Under the pieces are notes generated by a model. The model saw nothing but the letters and a program-made list of their open reading frames with translations. It did no database searches and was not told the origin of the DNA. Shown piece by piece: positions 23,521 to 36,520 of a stretch of DNA of 64,000 bases (position 1 is the stretch's first letter; every line of letters begins with the position of its first letter). The DNA is taken from positions 3,823,120-3,887,119 of the forward strand of contig NC_092861.1 of NCBI RefSeq assembly GCF_032062135.1, in the 5' to 3' direction. This stretch comes from Pyxicephalus adspersus (taxonomy: Eukaryota; Chordata; Amphibia; Anura; Pyxicephalidae). The position numbers and the translations under genes were made by a program.

Positions 23521-26459
23521 CGTGTTTACGTTACAGCCTGAAAAACTTGACTCCTTCCATAGATAAAATAAAGAAGTTTGCAATGCCAACCCAGGGAGAG
23601 AAAATGTATTGTCGACGGAATTAATGGGTAAATATTAATTGTAGTAAGCATGAAAGGGAAAACTAAAACAGTTGTTCCCTTTAAGAACTGTTAACCGGCA
23701 ATATATTTAATTGTTTTGGAGGATTTACTTGTTTCCCCATTGTATTATCCATCCAGTGAAGGCTTGGCTTTGTCACTGCCTGGATAACTTGTATCCTAGG
23801 TATATACTTATACCGAAGCTTTGGGGAGTTAGAAGCATTGTAGCTTAAATATCATGGTTCAGATTTGTTGTGCTATTTCATGAAAAGTGACTCTGAGAAA
23901 CAAATGGTGCTTTAGAAAGGGAGGAAGGTGAGAAAATTCTAAGGAAGGGGGGTATGGTTTTAGAGACAAATATACTAGTACTTTAGATGATGATAAGGGA
24001 AAAGGGAATTCAAAAGGGAATGTTCTTTTGAGGACAGAAGAGGTGGTGTTTTGGATATGATTGGGATATTGCTAAGGGTGTGGTCTGTAATTTGGGAGCC
24101 AAATAATACATTGCCTCTTCCTGGGATGGGACGATTCTGGGAAAATATGGTTATGGATTAGGGATCAAAAGACAGTTTTACTGGAAGTAAATTTATACAA
24201 CTGCATTGTGGTAACTGGACCAATTATGGAGTGCCTAAAATTAGAATACACTACTGGCACTTTAAAGGTGGTACATTGGAAGAAATACCAGTAAAGACCA
24301 AAGGTTATATCCTTTATTATTAGTATGTAATACTGAATCTGCTTGGAGTGCAGAAGTATGGGAAAAGGTAAGTAATCAGTGAATAAGTAAATAAGTGATT
24401 TAGTAAATAGTAAATAGGTGTGTGTGTGGCAGGGAAGGGGGTAGAAATTATGAATGTTGAGTGTGAACTGATATGGGGGAAAGGTGGTAAAGAGCATGCA
24501 AGGAAAGTATGAGCAGAAAGGAAAGTATGAGATAGAAATTGAAAACAGAGTGCAGATGTTCAAGATGGAAATAAGGAGGTGGGGATTGCAGAGGAAACAT
24601 GAGGATCTGACTTCTCATACCTCTGTGTCTGCTTATGTGTACACTCACACACAGATATTAGATGAACCATAATCTAAAGTTGAAGTTATTTAGATATGTA
24701 ACATCAATTCACAGTTGCCAAATCATGGTGTTTAACTACGGAGTAGTAGGGCCTTCAAGGGGCAATTAATCCATCAAGCCTGAGTCAGCAGAAGATGGAT
24801 GCATAATCAAACAGATGGATTGGGGTGATGACCCAGCTGGACATTTATAGACCCCTAAACATAGATTCCAGCTGGAGATTTTTATATCAAATTTAGTTGG
24901 GAGGTCCATCAAACTCAAATAACCAATCCCAATCTAGTAGGGTGTGTGCCAACTGATGGTCATCGTACCGAACACACCCACTAACCAATCAAGGAGTCCC
25001 AATGTGACCTAATGGGACATAACTATATAAAAGGGGAGCTAGAATATAACACGGAGAAAGGGAATGATGGGAGTTCTTAGGGAATCTGGCTCCTGGAGTA
25101 CCCATCAACATCTTTACAGGTAGCTATTACACATTCCTGAATTGCATTTTTATATTGTTCAGTATATGTCTCAGTATATGTTTATGCTATTATTTCTATA
25201 TTGTTTTGATGTATTTTGTACAAAGTAGTTACTAGATTATTACAAGGGGTTACTACTAATAACTGTGTCCATGTGATATATATATATGTATCAATAATTG
25301 AAGTTCCTATGTGTTTAAATATCTGACAATATTGCTGTGTACTTTGTCTTACCTTGTTTTCTTAATTAAACTGTTTGAATGACTAGCTATTATTTGTGCA
25401 TGAACCTTCTTTAATTAAATATCTATATGCATTGATATGGGGATATAATTCCATATTTATGCAGATAAACATACCTAAATAACATTTTGCACTGCGCAGG
25501 TGCGAGATTGGGTGACAGAGCCTGCTGTAAAGGAGAAAAAAAAAAAATAAATGAATACCATTTACCATTCACATATAAGGGTTGTCTACTCTTTTATGAA
25601 AAGTGAAAATGTTGAGTTTAGGTATGCTTTAAGTATTGAATTAGATGGCAATCCACTTTAGGTGCCCCTGTTCCCCTTACTATTTGTGGTGGCAATGGAG
25701 CCTCTAGTAGGTTTATTAGGTATGTCATTCAGAGGTAGAGTAGCAGAAAGTGATTTTATAAGCATTACTCCTTTTCCTGGAACATTCAATTTCTTTAATC
25801 AAGTTTCTAGGTAATTTCATCACTTTCATTTTTCATTATTCTTAGAAAGATTTTTATTTTTGCCTTAAAAAAACTTTATTGGATTAAGGGTATAAGGGAA
25901 ATTGTGGGCAAATTAAAAATAATAATAAATCAACAAAACAGTGTACATTTTATATGTATATAAAATATGAAAAGTACAAAAGAGATTTAGACCTTAGAAC
26001 AATCCAAAATCCAACAGATTTTATATACATCTAAATAAATATATTACAATATGAAGAAAGATTTAAAGCAAAAGTACAGATTATAAAAACTTTTCACACC
26101 TTTAATAATTTTATGGATTCTTTGTACAACGTACAATCACTAAAAGCACTCCCATTACACATAGAGATCTATTTTTAAGTGTTTAGGTGAATTTTGGTTG
26201 AATTTTTTTTAAAAAGACTCCAAATGGTGCACAGTCATCAACCATTTACAACAGATTAAATAAAGTATGATCTAACTGTCCATTAAACATTGACTGCCAA
26301 TTAAGTAGTTTGTATATTCTCCAGATATATATGTTCAGTTTCCTGTTTTTTCCTATCTACTTTATTTGCTTTATTATAAATAAAAAATAACTCCACATCT
26401 CTAAAAAATTCACAAACAGGTAAAACAATATAAAAGTATTGGTAATGCTTTTATTATTT
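23521..26459. other. Non-coding interval, possible promoter-like stretch
   Basis: Near 25023 there is TATATAAAAGGGG, preceded at 24984 by an ACCAATCA box and followed by AATTAAA at 25364. This arrangement suits an LTR or a small promoter, but no ends or coding region were found. The rest is AT-rich and empty to the eye. Confidence 0.3.
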
Positions 26460-27355
26460 ACAAAGGGGTCACCTCCTCCAGCTCTCTGGACTGCATAAGT
26501 AGTCAGTTCCCCAATGCAAACTCCCGAAGAACTGATTTTTTTAGGTTTGCTGCAACAAAACATAAAAAAAAAAAAAAAAAATATTTTTTATACCAACGAA
26601 CCATTTAGTGTCCCCAAACTCGAAATAGTTTTTATATAATTTTACTATAATAAAATAGCACAGGCCAGGAAAGAGAGAACGGTAAATGTCATGATCCTGT
26701 AGTAGGTGTCCGTGCTGCTTGCCATGTTTCCATGTTGATTGCTCATTTTTTCTCATGTGGAAACCAAGCAAAATGATGAGAAGGAGAGAAGCTATAAATA
26801 TTATAAAGGGAACTCATCCACAATATACTTCTATATGATGTTATTTGTATTGTATTTGAATTATTATTCTGCATGAGCATAGCATAAAAAGAGATGAATG
26901 TGTATGGTAAAGACAGCAGCACAAAGGCAATAATCAGGTAGGTGACTCTCTCTGATATGATGGCCTTCAGATGTAAAAATAAGACATTTTGAGAAGTGGA
27001 GATCTTGATTTAGAAGAAGATAGAGAGCAGGGTCGATAATCAGACGTTAGCAAAGTCTGTGCTATTCCCAATGAAAAAATTTAAAGTGTTATTATTTTAG
27101 GGACCTCTGCAAAATAAAAACTAAAAAATAAAGTCAACAGGGAGGTAGCATGAAAGTTGAACCTTGATATTCCAACAGAGGTGATTATTTTGTCAGCTCC
27201 GGTGACTGATCATTGTTTCATCCAGTCAATGACATCAAAAGCCACCATAAAGGATTCGGTCAATAGACCTGCTAGTATAAAAGTCCACATAAAATAGATG
27301 AAAACAGACATTCAGATAGTAGAAAACCTTAGGAGGCTTCCTTTGAGTAACATTC
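26460..27355 (-). pseudogene. TAS2R bitter taste receptor pseudogene, near full length
   Basis: On the minus strand the whole receptor can be followed: a start-region trace near 27350 (plus-strand CCATCTTTG), TM1 and DW-type motif near 27215-27290, the TM3 stretch near 26985-27055, the LGFHMR motif near 26755 and the C-terminal region to about 26460. It is dead. At 27010-27012 the Tyr of the FFYVKI motif is a TAA stop. A T-run at about 26741-26746 shifts the frame just after LGFHMRK. Other indels occur between. A full 5' module follows at 27425-27575. The residues kept are closest in style to the intact receptors at 53042 and 60462. Confidence 0.85.
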
Positions 27356-27424
27356 CATCTTTGAATGCAGACTACTGCCTGTAGCGTGGTGATAGAAATC
27401 ATTTCTATTTTGGTTCACTTAATT

Positions 27425-27575
27425 TTATAATGGAAATTGCAATGCAAACACGTTGGCTATGTCGATCCTTATACAAATATGAGATGAGTATATCTGATAC
27501 TGGACGAGTTATAAGATACCAGGATGCCTAGGGGAAAAAAAATTCTTGTTTATTGGAAGCACCGAGATTAAAGGG
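27425..27575 (-). promoter_or_regulatory. TAS2R 5' flank module
   Basis: Plus-strand order: AATGCAAACACGTTGG (octamer-like with one mismatch), GTCGATCCTTATACAAATATGAGATGAG (TATA-like), CTGATACTGGACG, ATAAGATACCAGGATGCC, CTTGTTTATTGGAAGCACCGAGATTAAAGGGA. It belongs to the pseudogene at 26460-27355. Confidence 0.65.
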
Positions 27576-27792
27576 AATTGATCAAATTCCTGTAAATATA
27601 AATGTGTATATTTTTTTCTAAAAGGTATTATTCCTGCAGTCAATAACTTGTAGCATGTTAGATACAGCTCAGTACATTTAAATGGAACAAGAAAGGTTAT
27701 CCAACCTCCATGAGCAAAAGACATCGCCGAGGTCTTTTTCACTAAAACAAAATAGACTGGTGTAACACTATGAAGAGGTGAATGTTCACATA

Positions 27793-27905
27793 TTGCAACA
27801 AGGATAACACTTACAGCTCCACCAGCCATGACAGCCAAGTAGGAAGGATCAGCATGGTGTGTCTAACAAAACTTTTTTCAGCCTGAAATGACCAGGTGTA
27901 GCACA
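27793..27905. repeat. Diverged third copy of the block at 46975-47120 and 55931-56077
   Basis: TTGCAACAA, ACTTACAGCTCCACCAGCCATG, GCC, AATGACCAGG and TAGCAC follow the same order as in the two nearly identical copies. On the minus strand ATGGCTGGTGGAGCT is followed by GTAAGT, a good 5' splice-site consensus, so the block could be an exon end. No protein family was recognised. Confidence 0.5.
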
Positions 27906-29830
27906 AGTATATTTTATATTTTCTATACACTAGGCTCATCATCATGTGCTCTATCGCTGGCATTAAACTGCCAGAATGTTTGTGTATTTATCCGATCTGG
28001 GATGACTCTGGTTCCTGAGGCATTCAAGCTGCAGCATGGTAAGGCATCATTCAGCATTCGGGGTGCTTGGGGAGACCTAGTTGTCCTAATGTTGAGGACA
28101 AGCAACATTTCAGTCACCATTTTCCAACATATAGGGCAAATACCAAAAAGTCAAATGGTGTGCCCTGTACGGTACCCTACCCCAGTGCCTGAAAGATCTC
28201 CCAGTGCAGTGTACAATATACTATGTCTGTATAATATACTATGTATGATTTATTGCTTACTGGGCCAGATATCAATATGTAATCTGCTGTTGTCAGCATG
28301 GTTCAGAGAGAAAGACAGGTTTTTCTTCTAGGTACAACAGGAGTGGCCTTCTACGAAAGTATTAGCAAAAGCATACCTGGCACTGTGGGGCAGGAGAGAA
28401 CATGAACACAAAAGAAGCTGAAAGAACACCACCCGCCTTTATATTTTTGCCAAGCTTGCATTTTGGTGTTTGGTTGTTTTTTACAATTCTTACTGCCTCA
28501 ACAATTGGATGAAAATAGGTTGCTACTGAAGTGGGAAAATTTTTCTATCATCTGATCCCATGACTTCTCTCTTCACATTGAAAAATGTAAATCCTTTAAT
28601 CGTCCCTGTTAAACATCCATCCCTCTTCATGGATACCTGGTATGTATTGGCTGATCCTTCAGGTGAATGCTCAGGGAAGGGGAAAGGAATTCAATGCAGA
28701 CAGGAGTTGGAGGAGACTTTTTCACTGCTGACTTTGTCTCAGTTAGGTGCTGCTCTCACTTAGCTATGTATAGTAATAAATTGTGGATGTATGTACTATA
28801 GGTGCTCTTCTAAAGACTTATGAAGTGCAAACGCACCCTCTGTGTGTCCTCCTCACTGCTTCTTTGTCCTCCTCTCTAAGTGTTACTCTTAGTATAGTTT
28901 GCAAGTTCATCCTCTACCACCTCTTTATCACTGAAGACTTTTCTCTTTCTTCAGTAAGAAACAACTGCTAAAATATTGCTGTCCGTTGCTCCTTTGTGCC
29001 TGGTGTCTGGTAATTTTCCTGCTCTGGAATGAAAGAAGCCCGCACGTCATAGCTCTGTAGACCAGTACTGGGTAAAGCAGTTACCTATCTGTAATTATTT
29101 TATAGATTTCTCATATGAACCTTCAGGTCCTTCACATGCTGTCTAGGAATAGAAGGATGAAGAAACCACAACACTGGCTGACAGTGGCTATTCTGCTCTT
29201 TGGAGTGTGAGGGATTACGCTCAGGATCGCCTTTGCTGGGGTCAAAGGACACTTGTCTGGTTCATCCAACTCAGATCACACACCGAGGTATCAGCCTTAA
29301 GCTGGCTTGTAGTCAGGTTTATTGAAGGGTGCAGATAAAATAACAAAAACAGCAAAAGAAAGCCTTGCCTGTCCGGCACTTTCTATACATCAGACGTCCC
29401 TGTTTATCATCTGGAGGGCTTCTCCCTGTCAGCGCAAAACCAAGCTTCCAGCAACCTTCTACTCACTTTGCAGCTCACTCACACAGACTGACATGAGCTC
29501 GCTCACCCAGACCGACTTTCTGAGTCTCAGCAGAGCTCCCTCACACAGACCGACTGTGTCTCCAAACAGAGCTCTCTCACACAGACTCCTGGCTCTATGT
29601 TATATCCCCACCCTCAGTGCTTCTTCATTAATTACCTCACAGCTGAGTCTTCCTCCTGCTACTTCACACAGGAGAGGAAACTTGGGCATCACCTAAAAGA
29701 GGAATCTTGGGCAAATATATCTCCCTTCCACCTCCAATCCTGCCTTGGTATCACAGGAGTAAGAAGCCAAAGGCCTTTCAGACACTTTTGCAATATGGTA
29801 CAATTATAAATACTCAAGCAAAGAAACAAT
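27906..29830. other. Non-coding interval with unresolved repeats
   Basis: At 29470-29585 imperfect repeats of CTC(A/G)CACAGACTGAC-type words occur, perhaps part of an LTR or low-copy repeat. The open frame at 27888-28331 has no recognisable domain. No gene is supported. Confidence 0.35.
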
Positions 29831-30045
29831 GGTCTTGATTCATTAAAGTTCTCTAACACTGGAGAGGATACACTTTCATCAGTGAACCTAGGTGATCCAA
29901 AAACTTGTGAATGAATCTGGTACAGGATTGAAAATATTTGCTAACAAATAGCAAATGACTTTAGGAAATTAATTTCAAGTTTGCTGGATCACCCAGCTTC
30001 ACTGAAGAAAGTGAAGCCTTGGAGAGCTTTAATAAATCAGGGCCA
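29831..30045. mobile_element. TGATTTATTAAAG foldback MITE, full copy
   Basis: Same family and structure as 17651-17875: GGTCTTGATTCATTAAAG at the left, GAGAGGATACACTTTCATCAG, a central CAAATAGCAAATGACTTTAGGA, and GGAGAGCTTTAATAAATCAG at the right. Confidence 0.85.
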
Positions 30046-30334
30046 ATGTCTAGGAAGTTCTTAGTGTGTTGCCACCCAGACCAATAACTTTCTGCTAGAT
30101 TGCGTAGGTGTTGCAGTGCAGTTGCAGTGAAAAGTGTTTGGAAAAAGTGGCACTCACTGGACATGTGGGTAATTACAGTGCAGCTTTTGTTTTTTGAAGC
30201 TGCACTGAAGATCTTTTATACTAAATGTATGGATATTGTTTTTGAAATATTGCACTATATTGTTTGTTCATAGATAAAGCCTGCCTCATCCAATATTACA
30301 GCTAAAGCAAGCTTCCTTTACATACTGTCCAACG

Positions 30335-32744
30335 ACTAAACAATATTTGTGGCTATTGCACCTCAGACAGTACACTCTAATGTTTATTACAGATAAGACC
30401 TGCTTTGTGTTATTTTTATTTACTGCCTAGTCAAATGCTTGTGTTCTGTTTTGACACTGGCCAATTTCTACTACACACATACCAATATAATAAGATTTTT
30501 TTATTATAATTTTGATATTTTAGGAAAAACTGGAGATATGGGGATATGTAATGCTGTGGTTGAAGTGTTTTAAGGTACGTCGGTTAGACAGTCTATTATT
30601 TTTCAAGATATTGCAAGAGGTAGTTAAGAAAGCTCCATATTTTCTTTATCACTTTTGTGCCTTTTGTGTACTTTTTAAATAGGACTATTACAGCTAAATT
30701 AAAAAATATAATAATATATTATATATAATTAACTAAAAGTCCCCAGATTGGTGCAATTAATGTAGATGTAACAGTTACAAAAATCAGGAACACATTTAAA
30801 ATATGTCCAACCATAGATAGCCTAAAAGCACCATGTCACCCTCAAAGTCACATAGAAAGGAGGAACCCTTTTCTCCTGTATATTTATTTATTTATTTTGC
30901 ATTGGCTCTTCTGGCACTTCTTGCTCATTTTTGACAAAAGCAAGTGAGGAGTCCTTGCTTCAAAATAACAGTAGGACTTGATGACTAAAGGCTGAAAAGT
31001 CGGAAAGCGTTAAAGCAACCCTAAATGATCACCATGTTTTACAGTTGGTATGATGTTCTTCTTTTGTCCTTGGGTTTCATTTATCATGTCTACTGCCAGG
31101 GTGTCCAATTCTTTATGTCATCAGTAGACAGCATATTTTTTGAGTATGTTTTTTTGCCTACATGTTCAATTTAAAATGTTAGTCTTTGTTTAATCAAGAA
31201 GTCATTTGAAATAAACATGCCTTGTAAATTATTTTACCCGAAAGTGGAATGATTTGTCCATTTTTTTCAATTCCTCCCCAAGCTCATAGTTCTCCAGAAC
31301 TTTCCTTCTGAGGTCTGTAAAGAGCTACCTGTATATATTTTATTTCACAATGACAGCACACACATCACCAACAAAGAATACATTTAGGGGCCCAGGGCAA
31401 AATTGTATTTGGTGGGCCCCCATGCCCCTGTCCCAGCCATACCCATTTCCACCCCCAACACACAATGGTCATCCTGTAGCCACACCTATGTTCTAAACAC
31501 AATATCAGTGACTGATACCATTGTCCAAGCGGCAAAAATACTAAACAATATTTGTGGCTATTGCACCTCAGACAGTACACTCTAATGTTTATTACAGATA
31601 AGACCTGCTTTGTGTTATTTTTATTTACTGCCTAGTCAAATGCTTGTGTTCTGTTTTGACACTGGCCAATTTCTACTACACACATACCAATATAATAAGA
31701 TTTTTTTATTATAATTTTGATATTTTAGGAAAAACTGGAGATATGGGGATATGTAATGCTGTGGTTGAAGTGTTTTAAGGTACGTCGGTTAGACAGTCTA
31801 TTATTTTTCAAGATATTGCAAGAGGTAGTTAAGAAAGCTCCATATTTTCTTTATCACTTTTGTGCCTTTTGTGTACTTTTTAAATAGGACTATTACAGCT
31901 AAATTAAAAAATATAATAATATATTATATATAATTAACTAAAAGTCCCCAGATTGGTGCAATTAATGTAGATGTAACAGTTACAAAAATCAGGAACACAT
32001 TTAAAATATGTCCAACCATAGATAGCCTAAAAGCACCATGTCACCCTCAAAGTCACATAGAAAGGAGGAACCCTTTTCTCCTGTATATTTATTTATTTAT
32101 TTTGCATTGGCTCTTCTGGCACTTCTTGCTCATTTTTGACAAAAGCAAGTGAGGAGTCCTTGCTTCAAAATAACAGTAGGACTTGATGACTAAAGGCTGA
32201 AAAGTCGGAAAGCGTTAAAGCAACCCTAAATGATCACCATGTTTTACAGTTGGTATGATGTTCTTCTTTTGTCCTTGGGTTTCATTTATCATGTCTACTG
32301 CCAGGGTGTCCAATTCTTTATGTCATCAGTAGACAGCATATTTTTTGAGTATGTTTTTTTGCCTACATGTTCAATTTAAAATGTTAGTCTTTGTTTAATC
32401 AAGAAGTCATTTGAAATAAACATGCCTTGTAAATTATTTTACCCGAAAGTGGAATGATTTGTCCATTTTTTTCAATTCCTCCCCAAGCTCATAGTTCTCC
32501 AGAACTTTCCTTCTGAGGTCTGTAAAGAGCTACCTGTATATATTTTATTTCACAATGACAGCACACACATCACTAACAAAGAATACATTTAGGGGCCCAG
32601 GGCAAAATTGTATTTGGTGGGCCCCCATGCCCCTGTCCCAGCCATACCCATTTCCACCCCCAACACACAATGGTCATCCTGTAGCCACACCTATGTTCTA
32701 AACACAATATCAGTGACTGATACCATTGTCCAAGCGGCAAAAAT
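30335..32744. repeat. Near-identical 1205-bp tandem duplication
   Basis: Unit 1 (30335-31539) and unit 2 (31540-32744) follow each other with no spacer. By eye the only difference is CATCACCAAC (31366) against CATCACTAAC (32571). The repeated segment has no gene; it ends with a GGGGCCCAGGG..GGTGGGCCCCC stretch. It is either a very recent duplication or an assembly error. Confidence 0.95.
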
Positions 32745-32785
32745 GCAAGCATTATGAATTTAAAACATATCCATAGGTAGCCAGA

Positions 32786-33672
32786 GGGTGCCTGGTGAAG
32801 GGAGCCTCTGACTTCCACCATGGGGGTGCTTGGTGAAGAGAGCCTCTGACTTTCTGTATTGGGGTACCTGTCGAAAGTAAGCCTCTGACTTCCTGTAGGG
32901 GGGTGCCTGGTGAGGGGAGCCTCTGACTTTCTCTATTGGGGTGCCTGTCGAAATGAGCCTCTGACTTCCTGTATGGAGAGTGGCTGATGAAGAGAGCCTC
33001 TGACTTTCTGTATTGGGGGTGCCTGTCAAAGTGAGCCTCTGGATTCCTATATTGGGGTGCCTGGTGAAGGGATCCTCTGACTTCCTGTATGGGGATGCCT
33101 GGTGAAGGAAGCCTTTGACCTCATGTATGGGGGGTGCCTGGTGAAGTGAGCCTCTGACTTCCTGTATGGAGCCTCTGACTTCCTGTATGGGGGTGCCTGG
33201 TGAAGGGAGCCTCTGACTTCCTCTATTAGGGTGTCTGTTGAAATGAGCCTCTGACTTCCTGTATTCGAGTGCCTGTTGAAGTGAGCCTCTGACTTCCTGT
33301 ATTCGAGTGCCTGTTGAAGTGAGCCTCTGACTTTCTGTATTAGAGTGACTGCTGAAGGGAGCCTCTGATTTTCTGTATTGGGGTGCCTGGTGAAGGGATC
33401 CTCTGATATCCTGTATGGGGGTATTTGGTGAAGGGAGCCACTGACTTCCTGTTTTGGGGTGCCTGGTGAAGGAAGCTTCTGACTTCCTGTATTGGGGTGG
33501 CTGTTGAAGTGAGCCTCTGACTTTCTGTATTGGGGATGTCTGATGAAGGGATCCCCTGACTTCCTGTATGGGGTGACTGGTGAAGTGAGCCTCTGACTTC
33601 CTGTATGGGGGTGCTTGGTGAAGGGAGCCGCTGACCTCTTGTATGGGGGGGCCTGGTGAAAGGATCCTCTGG
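32786..33672. repeat. Minisatellite, unit about 38-39 bp, about 24 units
   Basis: Units follow the pattern GCCTCTGACTTCCTGTAT, then GGGGTGCCTGGTGAAGGGA with variation. One unit near 33155 is cut to about 21 bases. The minus strand stays open for 224 codons (33047-33721) because the unit rarely contains a stop. Switches between 38 and 39 bases alternate two repeated peptides (GSQRLPSPGTP-like and RKSEAPFTRHP-like). No start context, domain or second copy supports a gene. Confidence 0.95.
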
Positions 33673-35060
33673 TTTGTTCTGGCGCTTGGGCTCCTCTAGA
33701 AGCTGCTGCTGTCCCTAGCAACCTCCCAACCAGATATGTTGGAAATGTCCCAGAGGTTATACAGACAGTGGATGAAATGTTCTGTCTCCCGCATCATGGA
33801 CAGAGGGGTTGTGGTGGTTGCAATCCCTTGGGGCTCAGTTCTTTATTTTTTGAGGCCCTTACATGTCCTTAAGCACGTAATTTAAAATGTATAAAACAGC
33901 CACAAATGCATAGAAATAAATATAACAGGGTGATTATTTAATGTTTCTCATGTTGCAATGGATTTAATTCAATATTCTTAGAAGGGTCCTGAAATTTTTG
34001 TTGTCTGATATCCTGTGGTAAACTTACTTCTGGCTGGTGACAAATGATATAAAGTGACATAGGTCAGTGTGACAGATGGTGGGTTCCATACTTTAAATTG
34101 TTGATATTTGACTATAAACCAATATTTTTTTTGCCCCACTAATGCATTTCAAAAAATAATCTTGGTTTATAGTCGGGTGAAACCTAGTGGCATTTCCTAG
34201 AACTGCATTTGTCACTGATTAGACAGAGCAGAGCTGTCAAAGACAAGCTTTTTTTACACACTTTACAAAGAAAACACACCACCTACTGGTAGCCAACAAT
34301 ATTGCGCAAAAGATATTTTAAACACAAATGACCAGTCAAAACTAATTCAAAGGTACAAAATACTTTAAACTGGTAAACACTTATGCAGGCTGACTTATGC
34401 TGCAGGCTGGGCTATTTTGTTTCCTTTTAAAATAAAGGCTTTAAAAAATACCATACCAATGTATTTATTCACATTCATGTTACTGACATTTCTGTTGATT
34501 ACTATTCCTAAACTTAACAGTGATGAATGCATTATGTGCTCTAAGTTTATACTTGAGTCAGTATTTTTCCTGTTTTTTTTTAAGTAGAGGTGAATCTCAG
34601 TTATAATTTATATTTTATAATTTATATACATATTTATTTTATATTTTAGTATATACTGCATTTTTTTCAACTTTCAGGAAGCTATTCAGCTATTTGTTTC
34701 CTAATACAAAAAAGACCCCCCCAAATGGCTATAATCACTCACATAGAGGTATTTGCAAACATCAACAAAGAGCAAGTGTTTTTGACATGAATCCACTCCC
34801 AGGTACAAAGCTGTGGAAAGTAAGTGCACAGAACTGGAAAGAATGAGATTTCTGAGAATGAAGGCCAACAAGCTTTGCTAGGCTCATAATACAAAATAAA
34901 TCTTATAGCAAATAACCAAAAGATTTGATGCTGAAAAAGCAAAAATGTAACAACTTAGAATATTTAAATAGGGGAATCCAGGTAAAAAATGTATAAATAA
35001 ACCTTTTAGAATACACAATCAACACCCCACCACAGAAAAAATGTGGGATTAACTATCAAA
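33673..35060. other. Non-coding interval
   Basis: AT-rich sequence with no recognisable gene. A TA-rich stretch lies near 34600-34660. Confidence 0.4.
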
Positions 35061-35062
35061 TG

Positions 35063-35165
35063 CAGTGTTTCTCAACCTTTTTACCATGGGGAACCCTAAA
35101 AATAACTTTCAGGTCATCCAGGAACCCTGGTTATGTTTTTTCTATATTCACAGTTCAGAGTAAAT
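35063..35165. repeat. Dispersed repeat starting CAGTGTTTCTCAACCTTTT
   Basis: The opening resembles a very common vertebrate short-element end (TTTCTCAACC...GGAACCC). Only this partial copy is present. Confidence 0.4.
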
Positions 35166-35695
35166 AATTGTGGAGGTAAGTAAGGAAGAGCGAGAATACC
35201 TTTGACATTCTCGTGAAAACTTCCTCAAACTTCTAATGGGTCAGCGAAATTTTAGCAGACCGATTTCGCAGATTCATCAGAAGATATAGAAAATCATTAG
35301 AGGAGGAGGGCAAGCCTTCTTTTAACCTCTAGAGCTAGGGGATCGAGCACAGGACGAATCCTATGTCTGTACTCCTCCTGCCTCCCCAGGCACCAGAGGT
35401 TAAATGAGGACTAAATGAGGCCCTCACTTAACCTCTAGTGCCCAGGGATCATGCGCAGAAGGATTCCTCCTGTCAGTGTGAGTCCCGCGGCTGTGCTCCA
35501 ATGAATGCAGTCATGGGAATCATCACATGATGATTCCTACAGCTGCATTCATTCATGATGAGCACAGCTGCGGTACTTCGACAACCAAATTTACACAGGC
35601 CATTCTCGCTTACATGTTCGGTAAGCAAGAATGGCCCGATTTGCCGCAAGATTGACTTTTAAAATTTTGCTTGTTCATCCCTGGTTGTCAGTGGG
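35166..35695. mobile_element. hAT-like MITE of the CTCTAGTGCC / TTCTGATGGGTC family
   Basis: It shares AACTTCTAATGGGTC, CGAAATTTTAGCAGACC, AACCTCTAGTGCC, the TGCATTCATTCATGA palindrome and CATTCTCGCTTAC with the element at 44047-44426. It lies directly against the TTAA element that follows and removes that element's left end. Confidence 0.6.
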
Positions 35696-36520
35696 AAGAA
35701 TTTTTTTTTGCATGTAAATTTTTGTTTATATTGTGGGCCTGTAATTCTTAGGATTAACTCCCGGGTATGATAATTATATTTATTTAATATATTATAATCA
35801 TACATTATAATATAATACAATAATTATAAATAATAATTTAAAAAAATAATTAAATAATAGATCACAACAATGTAATCCTAAAATAAAATATAAAATTAAA
35901 AATGAACTTTTATTTTTATTTCATGTTGTGTGGTGTTTTTGTACCGTAAAACCCATTTAAAAGCAGATTACAATGTAATCTGCTTTTAAATTTCCCTCCC
36001 AGACACACCCCCCAATACATCACCACTCACATCACCCGGAAGATGACTCATCCTCCCGAGTGATGGGAGTGGGGATGTCCCGCCTGCCTCACACAGACGC
36101 TTCTGCTGCTGCTGCTCTGCATCTCCAGGGAGATTCAAAGCACAATGCAGGACTTCTGCATTGTGCTTTACATCTAAAAATTTGCTATTGCTGCTCGCAT
36201 CTGCAGTGAGATGTCAAGCACAATGCAGAAGTCTTGCATTGTGCTTGGCATCTCACTGCTGATACGAGCAGCGGCGTGGCCAAGACCCGGGTAGTATTTA
36301 AAAGCAGATTACTCAGTAATCTGCTTTTAAATATTCCGCCCAGCCATGCCCCCTGACAGACCGGCCCCCGGCATCACAGCGGGACCATTGGATCGCTGCT
36401 GGAGCGTGGGGCAAAGGTAGGGGGGCTTCTAAAATTACCCCGACTGTGACTCAGGATTACCACTTTTTGCATGTAAAAGCCACCCCGAGTCACACTCGGG
36501 ATTACGGCTAGGGGGGTTAA
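35696..36520. mobile_element. TTAA-ended element inserted in the 3' end of TAS2R gene A
   Basis: The left part (35700-35790) matches 1745-1815. The right end reads GGCTAGGGGGGTTAA at 36506-36520, the inverse of the TTAACCCCCTTAGC left end at 1691. Internally it has two AAAAGCAGATTAC..GTAATCTGCTTTTAAAT hairpins (35957-35990 and 36300-36333) and a CACAATGCAG foldback. The TTAA at 36517-36520 sits exactly where receptor homology ends. No transposase is present. Confidence 0.75.

Noticed and set aside
32786..33672. CRISPR array
   Set aside because: Units abut without unique spacers and vary along their length; this is a eukaryotic minisatellite.
33047..33721. 224-codon minus-strand frame as a repeat protein gene
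   Set aside because: It is the minisatellite read in frame; there is no start context, domain or independent support.
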